Shown here piece after piece: positions 25,501 to 37,397 of a stretch of 64,000 bases of DNA. The position numbers and the translations under genes were made by a program. Origin of the DNA: Strigamia acuminata (Eukaryota > Arthropoda > Chilopoda > Geophilomorpha > Linotaeniidae); the NCBI GenBank assembly GCA_949358305.1, contig OX442324.1, forward strand, positions 6,019,575 to 6,083,574, in the 5' to 3' direction. How positions within the stretch are numbered: the stretch's first letter is position 1; every line of letters starts with the position of its first letter. Under the pieces are notes generated by a model. It had not been told where the DNA came from, did not search any database, and saw only the letters and a list, made by a program, of their open reading frames with translations.

Positions 25501-27144
25501 TGTTTTGGCGTCAACCCTTTCTCTTTTTGTGCCATTTGAAAATTCGAGCTTCCTGTGGTCCTTTTTCCAGTTGTGGTTGAGTATTTTTAGACACAAAAGA
25601 ATGGCTCCCCCAACCCACAACCCATCTGAGAACTACGATCGGAACCTCTCCCCTTACGGTGGCGATGGAAGAAAGGGAAATCCAGACAAAAACAACCTCA
25701 GGGGGCAATGAATGACCTCGTGGCCCTCAATCTGATTGATCCATTTCCTTTTTATTGAGGACAAGTTATAAAAGTGTTATATATTATTGTTATTGGACAG
25801 TTGCGGATAATCTGATTTTGTAGGGTGCTTATCAGTAGGTGTCACTTGGTCAAAAAGTAAGATAAATTGGAGTAATACGATTTTATCGGGGATCAGTAAG
25901 GAAATTTGGTTTTAGGATAGGTTTAGACATTTTTTTTAACTCTCTCGGCAGTCGTAACTCGTAACCAACAAGTGTGTCGTATCTTGGACTAATAGTCCAA
26001 GGTCGTATGCGCAGCTGTTATGTCAATAGCTTGAGCCGTCTCTGGGTTTTAATAGGTGGGTCGCGTGTTGTTTTATCTTGAGAGCTGAAATACGCCGGAT
26101 TGTTTTATTTAAAAAATTAAATTAGAACGTTTATTTCGAGTGTTGTTATTCAGTTATTGTAAACAAAGAAAATGAATTTTGTTTCTCACGATTTTTTTTA
26201 AAAACTTTTATGGCTTATGTATTTTTTTAAAAAGGATTACTGAACTAATTTAAAAATAGGAAGAAAAAAATCTTGATGTTATAATCGATTTCAGAAATAT
26301 TTATATATAGCAGCAGTAATTTTTTATTTTGTTTAAAATTTAAAATTAATAAAATAAAATATAGTTTTATACCGCTTGGTATAATCAGAAAATATATAAA
26401 TCCATTATTCCGTTTAGTGTTGAAGTTGTATTAAAGTTCGGCAAATTTATGTCTTCATATTTGGAGTAAATCCAATTCCACTGAATTCAATTGAATAAAC
26501 AGCCACAACTTTGAGTGGTGCTTTCCTGCAACGAAAGACTGCATTGGAAAAAGCCAACATCGTGCGGAGTATTTTTAATTTTGTTTTTCAATTTTTCTTT
26601 TAACGAGCAAATAAGAGATGTCTTACTGCAAATATAGTTTCGAAAATGATAGTAAAATAAAGTGTTTCTACTAAATAATGAAAACAATTTAAAAAAATTG
26701 TTTTTTAAATACATTTTTATTTATGTATGTTTTTATTTTACAATTTATAAACTATTTAACACTACCTTTGAGCAAAAAGAGAACTATTAGTGCTATAGGG
26801 TAGGATATTCGTAACAAATTCGGTTGACAACGACTGGTGGAAATCTATCGAGGGAATTAGATTGTCACGTAACTACTGGCAAAAATTCGCTTTAAAAAAT
26901 TCTCTCTGTGATGTAATGAGTATGTTTACAAAATGTAATAAAAAACTAATGAAAAACAATTGTATATTGAAACTGTAAAAATAGTTAATAAAATAATTAA
27001 TTCGGTTTAAAAAATTGTAAACTTGAACATAAATCAATCCAATATCGGATTGCTTTAAAAGGTGTCGGAAAACAAAGTGTCAATTAATGTAAATGCTATT
27101 GAGTGTGCAAAAATGAGAGATCACTTTTTTGATGGGCAGCATTT
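22511..27144. promoter_or_regulatory. 4.6-kb gene-free region upstream of ovo
   Basis: No splice-consistent coding exons were found on either strand. The region up to about 25.8 kb is less AT-rich than the surrounding spacers. It contains five CACGTG E-boxes (22945, 24026, 24280, 24863, 24935) and four AGGTCA/TGACCT half-sites (24422, 24841, 25408, 25713). A 28-bp sequence containing ttcgttaatttt and tgtccagaaagc is tandemly duplicated at about 23891-23918 and 23933-23960. The region probably holds ovo enhancers and 5' UTR, inferred from position. From about 25.8 kb on it is AT-rich with nothing recognised. Confidence 0.4.
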
Positions 27145-27971
27145 TCATCTGGAAGAGGCGAAAGTGGCGCCATCCGACGTCAAATACTGATAATACGATA
27201 CCACAGCGAGAATGAGATAGAGTTTGAAGCCGCTTAATAACATTACACTCGCGAATGCAACGATATATTGCAGATGAAACTGAAATTAAAATAATCATTT
27301 AATAATTATCATAATCATATATCATATCATAATTAAAATAATCATAGTCATTAATTAGAAATTTCTCGTGAAGAAGAACTTTTTTCTTCTTATTCTTGAG
27401 AAATTTCTAAACTGTAAATATTTACCTGCGTTAGAATCATAAATACAACGACGGTCACGATCACAAATACCAGATTGAGCATCTCAAATACTATCCAAAA
27501 AAGAACCGGAAGACTACAGCCACGAACCACACCCACAGTGAGACAAACGGATAATATGAAATCAACTCCATTTATTGCAATCGATACCAGAATAAGGAGC
27601 CACAAAGCTAAAATTACCGTAATAAAAAAAAATTTAATTTAATTTCTCATTTCTAAATAACCAACTTTTATTATCATTGATTTACTGTCTTTTTTCCGGT
27701 AGTAAAATATCTCTTCAATTTCATCGAAGAATACGAAAGCCAAAACTAAAGCAGCTACAATGACTATTCTGTAAATCTAAAGCGCAAAATATTACTCGGT
27801 AAATTATATTTATGTAAACGAGGTGAAGTTTAGTACCATAAAGAACACAGCTGTGCAAATGCTTCCAGTTCGAAGAAGACATTTTCCACAGCAACAATTC
27901 TTCAACATGGGACGGGCTCCTGGCACCTTTTTGGCTGGCAACGGCTTCTCAAACTGTTTGGAAGGAGTCAT
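27145..27971 (-). CDS. LAPTM4/5-like four-pass membrane protein
   Basis: Four minus-strand exons in coding order: 27837-27971, 27686-27776, 27426-27607, 27145-27279, giving 180 aa. A cytosolic N-terminus with a Cys cluster (NCCCGKCLLRTGS) precedes four hydrophobic segments: about residues 41-62, 76-98, 104-135 and 140-160. The CC-x-C..RTG start and the four-helix layout resemble lysosomal LAPTM4/5 proteins and their arthropod relatives, although the PY motifs typical of vertebrate LAPTM tails are not visible. LAPTMs act in endosome and lysosome membranes in transporter and sphingolipid trafficking. For exon 2 the acceptor TTTAG before ATTTACAGA is chosen because the later CAG acceptor breaks the frame. 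Confidence 0.7.
27355..27410. repeat. inverted repeat (hairpin) in the LAPTM-like intron 3
   Basis: ttagaaatttctc at 27355 is repeated in inverse at 27398-27410, and the arms continue imperfectly through A/G-rich and C/T-rich tracts with a T-rich loop. It lies about 10-15 bp downstream of the exon 3 donor on the coding strand, so an RNA hairpin could influence splicing. Confidence 0.8.
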
Positions 27972-28899
27972 TCAACCTAAAGCAAAACAAAAAACAAGCG
28001 AAAAAAAATCACGTGGCATGTCTACTGTCTTAATGCAGCTCTCCTAAAACGGGGAGGTGTTGCGTAGAACAAGAAAAAAAAAAGTTCTGAAAAATTCTAC
28101 ATCAGATAATTTATATCGATTAACTGTCTACAGCTATTTAAGTCGCTGCTGCCCCCGTTATTCGTATTGTTGGCTTTGCTGTTGACTTTTTGTTCTTCAT
28201 TCGGGCAGAAATATGTCTTAATTTCTTAATAAACTTCAAAAAATAACGTTTGGAAACTACATTTTAATTAAGAAATTGATTTCAGTTGCGAATCTCATTG
28301 TTATTATTGGACTGATTCGCCCAAAATGCATTATTTTCTTCTATTACGTTTGTTGTTTTATCAACATATTCATTTGCCTACCTTTCGTATACGTTATAAT
28401 CATACGGTATGTGTTACTTGATTGATTAAAAGAGATGTTGGCTTGACAAGCTGAGTAGATTTTCAGATGAGAAAATTAGAAGGGGAAGTCTTGGGATTTG
28501 AGCCGGGAATGTCGAAGCAATAAGCACATCCTCCAAATGCCACACAATCCTCTAGTTCAAATGCACTCCCACACTCCTGGAAGCTGCATTGATTTTAATC
28601 CAAGAAAAAAAAAATTTATTTTCTAAAAATATCAAATTTCATATTCTTGCAATCAAACGAATACCGCATGGCTGCAATATTGGTGCCAGTTTTATTTATC
28701 ATGCTTTTATGATGCATTAATATGAGTCAACATCATCATCTCTGCAATGTTAATTTTGCCCACTCACACAGCGTCATTTAATCACAATTGCAATTTGTGA
28801 CGTTAGATGTCACTAACAAACAAAATGGTGCCCCGTCATTATCGGCAAAAAAGTGTTTAAAGTGCGAGTACAGCGTTGACCTACATCAAATTCCTAGAC
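27972..28899. promoter_or_regulatory. divergent promoter interval, LAPTM-like / myotubularin
   Basis: 928 bp between divergent start codons. It includes CACGTG near 28010 and AT-rich DNA. No coding or repeats were recognised. Confidence 0.4.
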
Positions 28900-31800
28900 A
28901 TGGACAGTAGGAGAAGTTTGGAACTTCTTCACCTCGATGGAATGCGTTCGAAACACACTAGTTCAGACTCGTTAGCGTGCTCAGAATCAAAATCCAGCTC
29001 TCTTAACTCGAAGTTGGGACACGATTCTGTGGACAGCCGAAACAGTTCCCGTTCTAAGACTAGCTCGCCTCATTCACCATCAAAATCCCTCTGTTCCTCC
29101 TCGTCAACATCGACAGAAAACATTCCCGTGTCTGAAATCAAGGTATGTTTTGGCCGTGTCTGTTGTCGTGGATTTGCCTGTGTCAGGTGACTGGTAAAAC
29201 GATCTGCGAATGACGTTGTTTACAATTTATCTCGAATTAAGCAACTCGAAGCGTTCATTTCGTTTTCTCCACGCCGTGTCGTCCTTATCTTTGATGTAAA
29301 AAGAAAGAAAGATTAATCGAGTTTGTTCATTTCCAGACTAACGTGCGAGAATCGAGTATGGTGCCGAAACCGGACGAACCTCCTCTCATTCCTGGCGAGA
29401 AAATTCAAGGAATTGGTAAAGAAATATATACATATTTTCTTCAATTGTCGTTGAATTGATAATTTCGCACAACTCATATCTTGTTTTGTTTATTGTACAG
29501 CGCGTGATGTGACATATCTGTGCCCATTCACGGGCCCTGTACGAGGAACGTTGTCCGTAACGAATTACAAGTTGTTTTTTAAAAGTGTAGACAGGGTATA
29601 ACATCGTAAAATAATTGTTGTTAATTGTTTTGCTGAATGTTAATTTTTCCTCAAGGACCCGCCTTTCGTTTTGGATGTGCCTTTGGGTGTTGTGAATCGA
29701 ATTGAGAAATTGGGCGGAGCTACAAGCCGTGGTGAAAATTCGTACGGAATCGGTCTTCTTTGCAAAGTGAATAATTGAGAGTTTTGAACGAAATTGAATT
29801 TTGTTTAATTTTTAATTTTGTTTCCATTTTTGTCCTATAAGGATATGCGAAATTTGAGATTTTCTCACAAACAAGAAAACCATTCAAGAAGAAATGTGTT
29901 TGAAAAATTGCAACAGTATGCATTTCCTTTTTCGCATAAATTGGTATTTTAAACTTCGTGTTACATTTTATGGTTAATTTATTTAATTTATTTATTTTCA
30001 TAGCAATTTTTTGCATTTGACTGCAAAATGGATTTTGGTTTGAATGGCTGGAATGTGTACGATCCAGTTGCAGAATTAAAAAGACAGGTTTTAATCTCCC
30101 CACAGAGATAAACCAGAAAAAAAATATGACAACACATTTTTATCCGCAGGGATTGCCTACTGAGAGCTGGAAGATAACGAAAATCAACGAGAACTATGAA
30201 CTCTGTGATACATATCCTGCTATTTTAGCTGTTCCCGCGGTAGCAACAGACGACGACCTTCGAGCCGTTGCTAATTTTAGAAGCAGGGGTCGCATTCCTG
30301 TAATAAATATAAATCTTAAGAAAAAACACATGCAACTACGTTAATGGCTTATTAAAATTGTAGGTTTTAAGTTGGATTCATCCGGAAAGTCAAGCTACGA
30401 TCACCCGATGCAGCCAACCTTTAGTCGGGGTCAGTGGGAAAAGGAGCAAAGACGATGAGCGGTATATTCAACTCATCATGGACGCCAACGCCCAATCGCA
30501 CAAACTGTTTATCATGGATGCCCGGCCTAGCGTAAATGCCGTAGCTAACAAAGTGAGAAACGAGTAGTTCACTATTTTATATATCGAAATAAATTGTATG
30601 TTTTTATGTTTGTATTTCAGGCTAAAGGCGGTGGGTACGAAAGTGAAGATGCCTATCAAAATGCGGAATTAGTTTTTCTTGATATTCACAACATTCACGT
30701 AATGCGTGAAAGTTTGCGCAAATTGAAAGAAATTTGCTTTCCCGTCATCGACGATAATCGTTGGTTGTCCAATATTGAATCGACACACTGGCTGGAACAC
30801 ATTAAATGTATTCTTGCCGGTGCCATTCGCATAGCCGATAAAGTAGAAAGTAACAAAACATCAGTCATTGTCCATTGCAGCGATGGTTGGGACAGAACTG
30901 CTCAGGTAATTTTTTTTTGTTTTTTTTTTCTTTAATCTGTACTAATGTTTTTGTGGAACGAAGAGATTGATAATGCCTTTTTTATCGCACGAGATAAAAG
31001 TTGTTTTTGAACTTACTTTTCATTTTTTATTTTTTATTTTTTATTTTTTTTAGCTTACGGCATTGGCTATTTTGATGTTAGATCCGTATTACCGAACCAT
31101 CAAAGGATTTGAGGTTCTGATAGAAAAAGAATGGCTCGGTTTCGGCCATAAATTTGCCCAGCGAATTGGTCACGGAGATGATAAACATTCGGATGCGGAC
31201 AGATCGCCCGTTTTCTTACAATTTGTGGATTGCGTTTGGCAAATTACGCAACAGGTGGGAAACCAACTTGATAAAATTCTATAGGAATAGGTTTTCATAA
31301 GCATTTCTCGTCTCATTTTTTAGTTTTCCAACGCTTTTGAATTTAATGAGCACATGCTCATTACTATATTGGATCACTTATACAGTTGTTTATATGGAAC
31401 GTTTCTTTTCAATAGCGAACAGCAACGCATGAGAGAAGTACACACGATATACATTGAAATCTGGAAGATTGTTTTTCATTTAATTTCTTTTTATTTCGAT
31501 AGGAAGTGAGAAGCAAAACAATTTCACTATGGTCGTTTGTTAATACAAATCTCGAAGAATTCACCAATCCGCTGTACTCGAAAAGCATTCATCAACACGT
31601 CCTTTTCCCGGTGGCCAGTTTGCGGCGAATCGAATTGTGGAAAGGTTATTATTGCAGATGGAATCCGCGAATGCGCACTCAAGTAAACAAGGCATACGAA
31701 AATAAAAATACAAAATACAATTTTCAATAATAATCCATTCCGGCCGATTATTTGAACAGGAACCTCTTCATTTACGTGATCAAGATCTCATACTGTTAAA

Positions 31801-31906
31801 AATTCAACTGCAGAAGAAAGTTGAAGAATTACAGCGAGAACTAGCAAATAAGGCGCCAAAAGGATTGACACCTCCACCTCGCGTGGCTTCGCCCATCAAT
31901 GCATGA
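28900..31906 (+). CDS. MTMR2: MTMR2-type myotubularin phosphoinositide 3-phosphatase
   Basis: Thirteen exons: 28900-29142, 29337-29415, 29501-29595, 29656-29766, 29842-29943, 30004-30087, 30150-30299, 30364-30552, 30621-30905, 31054-31254, 31324-31437, 31503-31682, 31760-31906. They give about 659 aa (human MTMR2 643). A Ser-rich N-terminus precedes the PH-GRAM domain ([16 protein letters not shown]), then the phosphatase domain with [20 protein letters not shown] and the active site HCSDGWDRT (C437), so the enzyme should be active. The C-terminal coiled coil ([19 protein letters not shown]) fits dimerisation with inactive partners. It removes the 3-phosphate from PI3P and PI(3,5)P2 on endosomes. 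AATAAA at 31911-31916 is just after the stop. MTM1/MTMR1/MTMR2 cannot be separated for an invertebrate single copy. Confidence 0.95.
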
Positions 31907-31910
31907 CAGG

Positions 31911-31916
31911 AATAAA
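31911..31916 (+). terminator. poly(A) signal of myotubularin
   Basis: AATAAA begins five bases after the stop codon at 31904-31906, giving a very short 3' UTR if used. Confidence 0.6.
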
Positions 31917-32059
31917 GGCAACCATGTTTATTGATAAATATTTAAAAATTGTTTTGTAAGCAGTTATTTTCATTTTATGTCGTAGTTGCGTTATGTATAA
32001 AAAATATGAATCCCTGATGATTATGAAAACAATATTTTATCGAATAGATAACAAAGCTT

Positions 32060-34809
32060 TTAATCACTTTCTTCGTCTTCGCTTTCTTCCTCGGCGTTTT
32101 GCAACCAATCTATAAATTTCATTACCTGCAAAAGAAATAAATTATTTATTTAAGGGTATTTATTTGTCTGATTTGATGATTCGTCTTACGTTGTTTCGCA
32201 CAAGCTGATGAACCGTAGGATCTTCATTCTTCTCGCTTGTATCATTATACCATTTTAAAATGGCTTCTTCTGAAAGAATATCGCTGCTATAAAACAGGTG
32301 CATAACTTTCATCGCAACTGGCATGTAGTTGTTATGACGACCGAAATATTCTTCCATCGCAAAAAGACAATCCATTTGCGAAGCAGTACTTTTCATGTAG
32401 TTTTTAAAAATACTCATCATTTGAATTAATATCTGTGGAAAAGAAACGAAAATGGGAGTTTGAATGTTTGGAATTATAATAGTTCTGCGTTTTTCTCTCT
32501 CACTGGTTTCAATGCTGCAAAGTACTGTTGAACATCGAGTGTGTTGGAAGATCGAGAATTGGGTATTTCTAAAATGGCTAATGTTACAAGGTTGTTAAGC
32601 TCCTTCATCGACACATTGTAGGCGTGTCTGTAAAAGTTAAATTTTTATCACTTTATGATTTAGATTACATTTTGAAATGACCAACTTACTTTGAAGAGTT
32701 GATTTCTAATACCAGGTTTTCGCATGGGATTTTTTCTTCTACTGCTCGCAGTAAACTCTCAACGACTTCTTTATAAAACACTGAAATTTGTTTGAATGTA
32801 AACAATTTTTTTTGTAAAAACTTTTATAAATGTTCGAATTCGCCGTACATTTTGAATCGTCGACTGATATGTTATCGAAATCATCGCCAGAATCTTCGTT
32901 GTCAGTCACGTTGGCAGTGCTGGGAACTTCGTCATCGGTTAGATTTAAATTCCCATTCAGGTAATTGAGGTAAGATTTCATATTGTTGTTCTGATAAACA
33001 AATCCGCAACCTTTCTCGCCAACATCTAATTAAACGTGTCAACAAAATCAGATAAAAATGGACATTTCTCAAAATCTCTCGTACCTATAGTTGCCAATTG
33101 ATTGTGTTCTCCAAAGTCATCAGTAGGCGGTTCCTCGACCAAGACTGTGCCTTCACCGACCTCAACGGACGGCCCTACTGCCACGTTGCACGATAAAATG
33201 CATCCGGGTGAAATAACAACTTTTTCTAGTAAGTGCACGTTGTGAGCTATTATCGCAGATTTCAAAACACACCCGTCGCCGATTTTCACGTTATCCCAAA
33301 TTAGCGTATCCTCTATCGTAACATTATTGCCTACAAGTTAAAATATAATCGTTAAAGAGCGATTTATTTTGTTTAAAAAAATGCATCTCTTGATGAAAAC
33401 TATTTACCAATTACACAATTTTTTCCTATAACGGATTGCGATATATTCGATCCATCGCCGATTTCTGTACCTTCACCGATGACGAGTTTACTCTTCAGAT
33501 TGCAACTTCTGGGTAAAGCTACGTCTTTTGCCAAATACACATTTTGCCTTAAATATGTGTAACCTGATTTTGTAGGCAAGAAATTAATGTCTGGTACAAA
33601 AGGATACACCCACCGATCGATTATGTCTTTACTGAAATCAAAAACAAGCAAAAATGATGAGGTAAATCAGTTTTTCGTTAAACTTAAATCAAACTTTATG
33701 TACCTCACTGCATTGTATGACTGAAAATTAGCTATTGTACAAGCATATTCGTTACTAACTATATGAGCATGTATTGTGTTGCCTAATATCTTTTCAATGA
33801 AATAATATAAACAAAAATATAGAATCAAACACTTAGCACTATTGATATACACCGCACCTCTTCGTTTTCTAAGATGCCTTTCGTGAAATCGTCTTTCGTT
33901 TGAAAATCGAAATTATCAGAAAACAATGAAAGGACTTGAGGGGAGCAAATACTAATGTGGCTGCCACCTACATCGTATCTAACCGATATATGACTATTTT
34001 CTTGAAATATCGACTAAACGAGAAAAGAAATCAATCAATCAATAGTTTTAAAGTCTTAACACATCAACACGCTACCAAAGGAAACGTAATTTTTCGTTCG
34101 TTGCCAATTTTTTGATGATGAAGAATTCGCTTCGATGTTCCATCTATAATTAACACCGTTTCCTGATCAAGGCACCGACACCTGTGTCTCGGTAATGCTT
34201 GTGTGTAAATCTCAGTCATCAGCAGTTGCTTGTTTGTCTTATAATTTTCTCTGTGTTCTTCAATGATTGGTTTCAGATCGACGTTGGATACGACGCCTTG
34301 ATTTACCAACACGAAGTCATTTCGTATTACTCCTCTGCTATCGATTTCTCTCAATGTATCCCCGAGAGACATACATTGATGAGAAACAATAACCGATATC
34401 TGCATTTCACTCGTGGGACTGAGCCAAGCCGACCTGAAAAGCAACGAAGTTCGTCATCCAACAATACGAAACGCAACCTAATGTTTCCAATACTTGCTGA
34501 GGTAATCTTGAATCGAATCAGCATTTTTCGAACAGATCAGGTACACCGTTTCTACGCCGGATGATTTTAAAAACTGTAACGTGTATTCAAGAATAGGCTG
34601 GTTGACCAACGGGAACAGAACCTGAAAAAATGATGAAATTGATGAAATGCTACGTAGAAAAACAACAACAACGAGAAATATTATACCGTGAAAATTTCTT
34701 TGCTTAATGGATGGAAGTTTTCGTTAAAACTATCTGTTAAAACAATCGCTTGGTAGCTATTTTTTGCCGCATGTTCGCAATTATAACTGCCTTTGCCAAC
34801 ATATGCCAT
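32060..34809 (-). CDS. EIF2B5: eIF2B epsilon subunit (guanine nucleotide exchange factor for eIF2)
   Basis: Twelve minus-strand exons in coding order: 34687-34809, 34494-34621, 34076-34433, 33858-34013, 33704-33789, 33408-33631, 33085-33330, 32849-33025, 32690-32780, 32504-32627, 32190-32432, 32060-32125. They give about 673 aa (human 721). The nucleotidyltransferase-like N-terminus ([31 protein letters not shown]) is followed by left-handed beta-helix repeats ([25 protein letters not shown]), an acidic linker, then the catalytic W2/HEAT domain ending in [17 protein letters not shown]. This acidic and aromatic tail contacts eIF2-beta. The complex recharges eIF2 with GTP in translation initiation. 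The stop codon is 153 bp from that of myotubularin, and UGDH starts 304 bp away on the other strand. Confidence 0.96.
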
Positions 34810-35112
34810 GTTGTATAGTAAATGATGAAATGATCAATGACGTGTGCTGCCATCTAGGAGGGATGTTCGAACCGACATTTTTGAAATTTTTATTTCGTGA
34901 CATCATTCGTAAATGGCAGTGCTTGACTATGTGTACAAAGCAGATTGTTATATTATTTGCAAATAGGAAGAATAAGTTACACCTGTTGACGTTGCGTCAT
35001 TCCAACCCAGATAAATGCGCGCAGCCGGCTATATAAACCTGACGTGCTATTTTCTTTTGTATTGAGCGGCGTTTATTTTTTAAATCCAGTTTTATAATTT
35101 TTTTTAACCACC
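34810..35112. promoter_or_regulatory. bidirectional promoter, eIF2B5 / UGDH, with TATA box and CTCF-like motif
   Basis: 303 bp between divergent ATGs. TATATAAA at 35030-35037 lies 76 bp before the UGDH start. On the minus strand 34848-34856 reads TAGATGGCA, inside a longer match to the CTCF core consensus. Regulatory functions are inferred. Confidence 0.6.
35030..35037 (+). promoter_or_regulatory. TATA box of UGDH
   Basis: TATATAAA lies 76 bp upstream of the UGDH ATG in the divergent promoter shared with eIF2B5. Confidence 0.6.
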
Positions 35113-37134
35113 ATGTCTGTCCAGAAAATATGTTGTATCGGTGCTGGTTATGTGGGTGGACCAACATGCAGCGTTATAGCGCTCAAATGTCCCGAAATTA
35201 TTGTAACCGTGGTCGACAAAAATAAGCAAAGAATCGATCAATGGAATTCTGAGAAATTGCCCATTTTTGAGGTACGAATATAAGACGCCGAAAAAAAACG
35301 TGAAAATTATAATACAATAATCTTTTCTGTTAATTTATTTTCAGCCTGGTCTTGATGATGTGGTGAAACACTGCCGAGGAAAAAATCTATTCTTTTCAAC
35401 AAACGTCGAGGATGCAATTAAAGACGCAGATCTAATTTTTATATCAGTTAATACCCCAACAAAAATGTTTGGTGTTGGAAAAGTGAGGATAAAATAAAAC
35501 AATTTGTATAAAGTATATTTTTCGTGAAACTGACGATTTGATTGTGGTAATTATTAGGGCCGAGCTGCAGATCTGAAGTATATAGAAGCGGCCGCTCGAC
35601 TCATTGCCAATACAGCGATTGGGCATAAAATAGTCGTAGAAAAGAGCACAGTTCCAGTTCGTGCTGCTGAAAGTATCACTAACATACTGAAGGCTAACAC
35701 AAGACCTGACGTTTCATTTCAGGTAATTTTGTTTCGTTTCCTGATTCAAATGTGATGAAAAAAATATTTAATTTTGAGATTTTCCTTTATAGGTTTTGTC
35801 TAATCCAGAATTTTTAGCTGAAGGGTCCGCCATTAGTGATTTATTGAATGCTGAGCGCATCCTTATTGGCGGTGAAGAGACAGCTGAAGGCCAAGCTGCT
35901 ATAAAACAATTGTGTCGGGTTTATGAGCACTGGATTCCGGCGGAAAGGATTATCACAACGAATACATGGTCGTCTGAATTGTCAAAACTCGTAAGTTGAC
36001 TTTTCCGTAATTATTTTTCGTTATTCTATTTTATTATATTGCCATTAATTATTTTTTTAGGCTGCAAATGCATTTTTAGCGCAAAAGATATCGAGCATAA
36101 ATGCCATGTCAGCAGTTTGTGAAGCTACAGGGGCCGATGTATCAGAAGTAGCTCATGCTATTGGCATGGATAGTAGGATAGGGTCCAAATTTTTGCAAGC
36201 AAGTGTTGGTAAAAACAAAACTGAAGAAATTTTTTTAAATTTAAATTAAAAAAAAAAAAAAAAAAAAAATTAACAAATTTATGATTTTATTTAGGATTTG
36301 GTGGCAGTTGCTTCCAAAAAGACATATTGAATTTAGTTTACATTTGTGAATGTTTGAATTTACCCGAAGTGGCTACTTATTGGCAGCAGGTAAATTAATG
36401 AATGATTAAAATTGTGCATTTTTTGATTTTATTGTTTGAAATTATGTAGGTTATTGACATGAATGAATACCAGAAGAGTCGTTTTACAAACAACATAATC
36501 GAAAGTCTATTTAACACCGTCACGGATAAACACATCGCTATATTAGGATTTGCATTTAAAAAGAATACGGGCGATACGAGGGAATCGCCCGCCATTTACA
36601 TTTGCCGTTATCTATTAGATGAAGGGGCCAGGTTGAACATCTACGATCCTCGAGTAAAACGCAGCCAAATTATTTCCGATTTAAGCAACTCGGTGAATTC
36701 ATGCGTAATAGAAGAAGCGGAGGAAGGAGGTATTTTTAATTTTTACCCAGACGAATTAAATTAAACCGGTGGTTTTTGACTTTTGATTTTTTTAGTCTCA
36801 GAACTAGTAACGATTCATTCGGATCCTTATTCAGCCGCAATTGGGTCACACGCTCTAGTTATTTGCACGGAATGGGATGAATTTGTGGTGAGTAATTTCT
36901 TCTTAACTTTTTTTACTATTTTTTGGCTTACGGCTAATGTATATAATTTTACTCTGATTATATTAGAATTTGGATTACAAACGAATGTATGACAGCATGT
37001 TTAAACCTGCATTTTTATTTGATGGTCGTAAATTTTTAAATCATGAAAAATTATTGGCAATAGGCTTCCATGTTGAAACGATTGGCAAAAGATTGAATCG
37101 CTCTAAAGTGTACAGAAAATGTGCGGACACTTGA
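35113..37134 (+). CDS. UGDH: UDP-glucose 6-dehydrogenase
   Basis: Nine exons: 35113-35271, 35345-35482, 35558-35722, 35793-35990, 36061-36208, 36295-36389, 36450-36729, 36796-36887, 36967-37134. They give 480 aa (human 494). The start has a good context (accaccATG). Seen motifs: the NAD-binding [12 protein letters not shown] at residues 7-18, [25 protein letters not shown], the catalytic [10 protein letters not shown] with C275, and [22 protein letters not shown] oxidises UDP-glucose twice with NAD+ to UDP-glucuronate in the cytosol, the precursor for glycosaminoglycans and glucuronidation. All catalytic residues visible by eye are intact. Intron 5 contains an A-run of about 21 bp (about 36249-36269). 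Confidence 0.97.
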
Positions 37135-37397
37135 TAATGTTAAGAGATACGACTATAATCCATTTTTTTTTTAATATACATTTTTTACATATTCAAGAAC
37201 CCCAAAAAAAAGAGAAAAAAAAAGGTCGAGTAACTTTTTTAACAATCATATTTTAAAATTTTGTAAGGGTTATTTTTTTGTTTTGTTTTTTTTTTTTAGA
37301 AAAGGAAAGAAAGAAAGGAAAATATAAATTAATTTGGTAATAAAATGTGCAGCAGAAAGTGTTATAACAAGAAAAAGCTTATTGAAATCTATACAAA

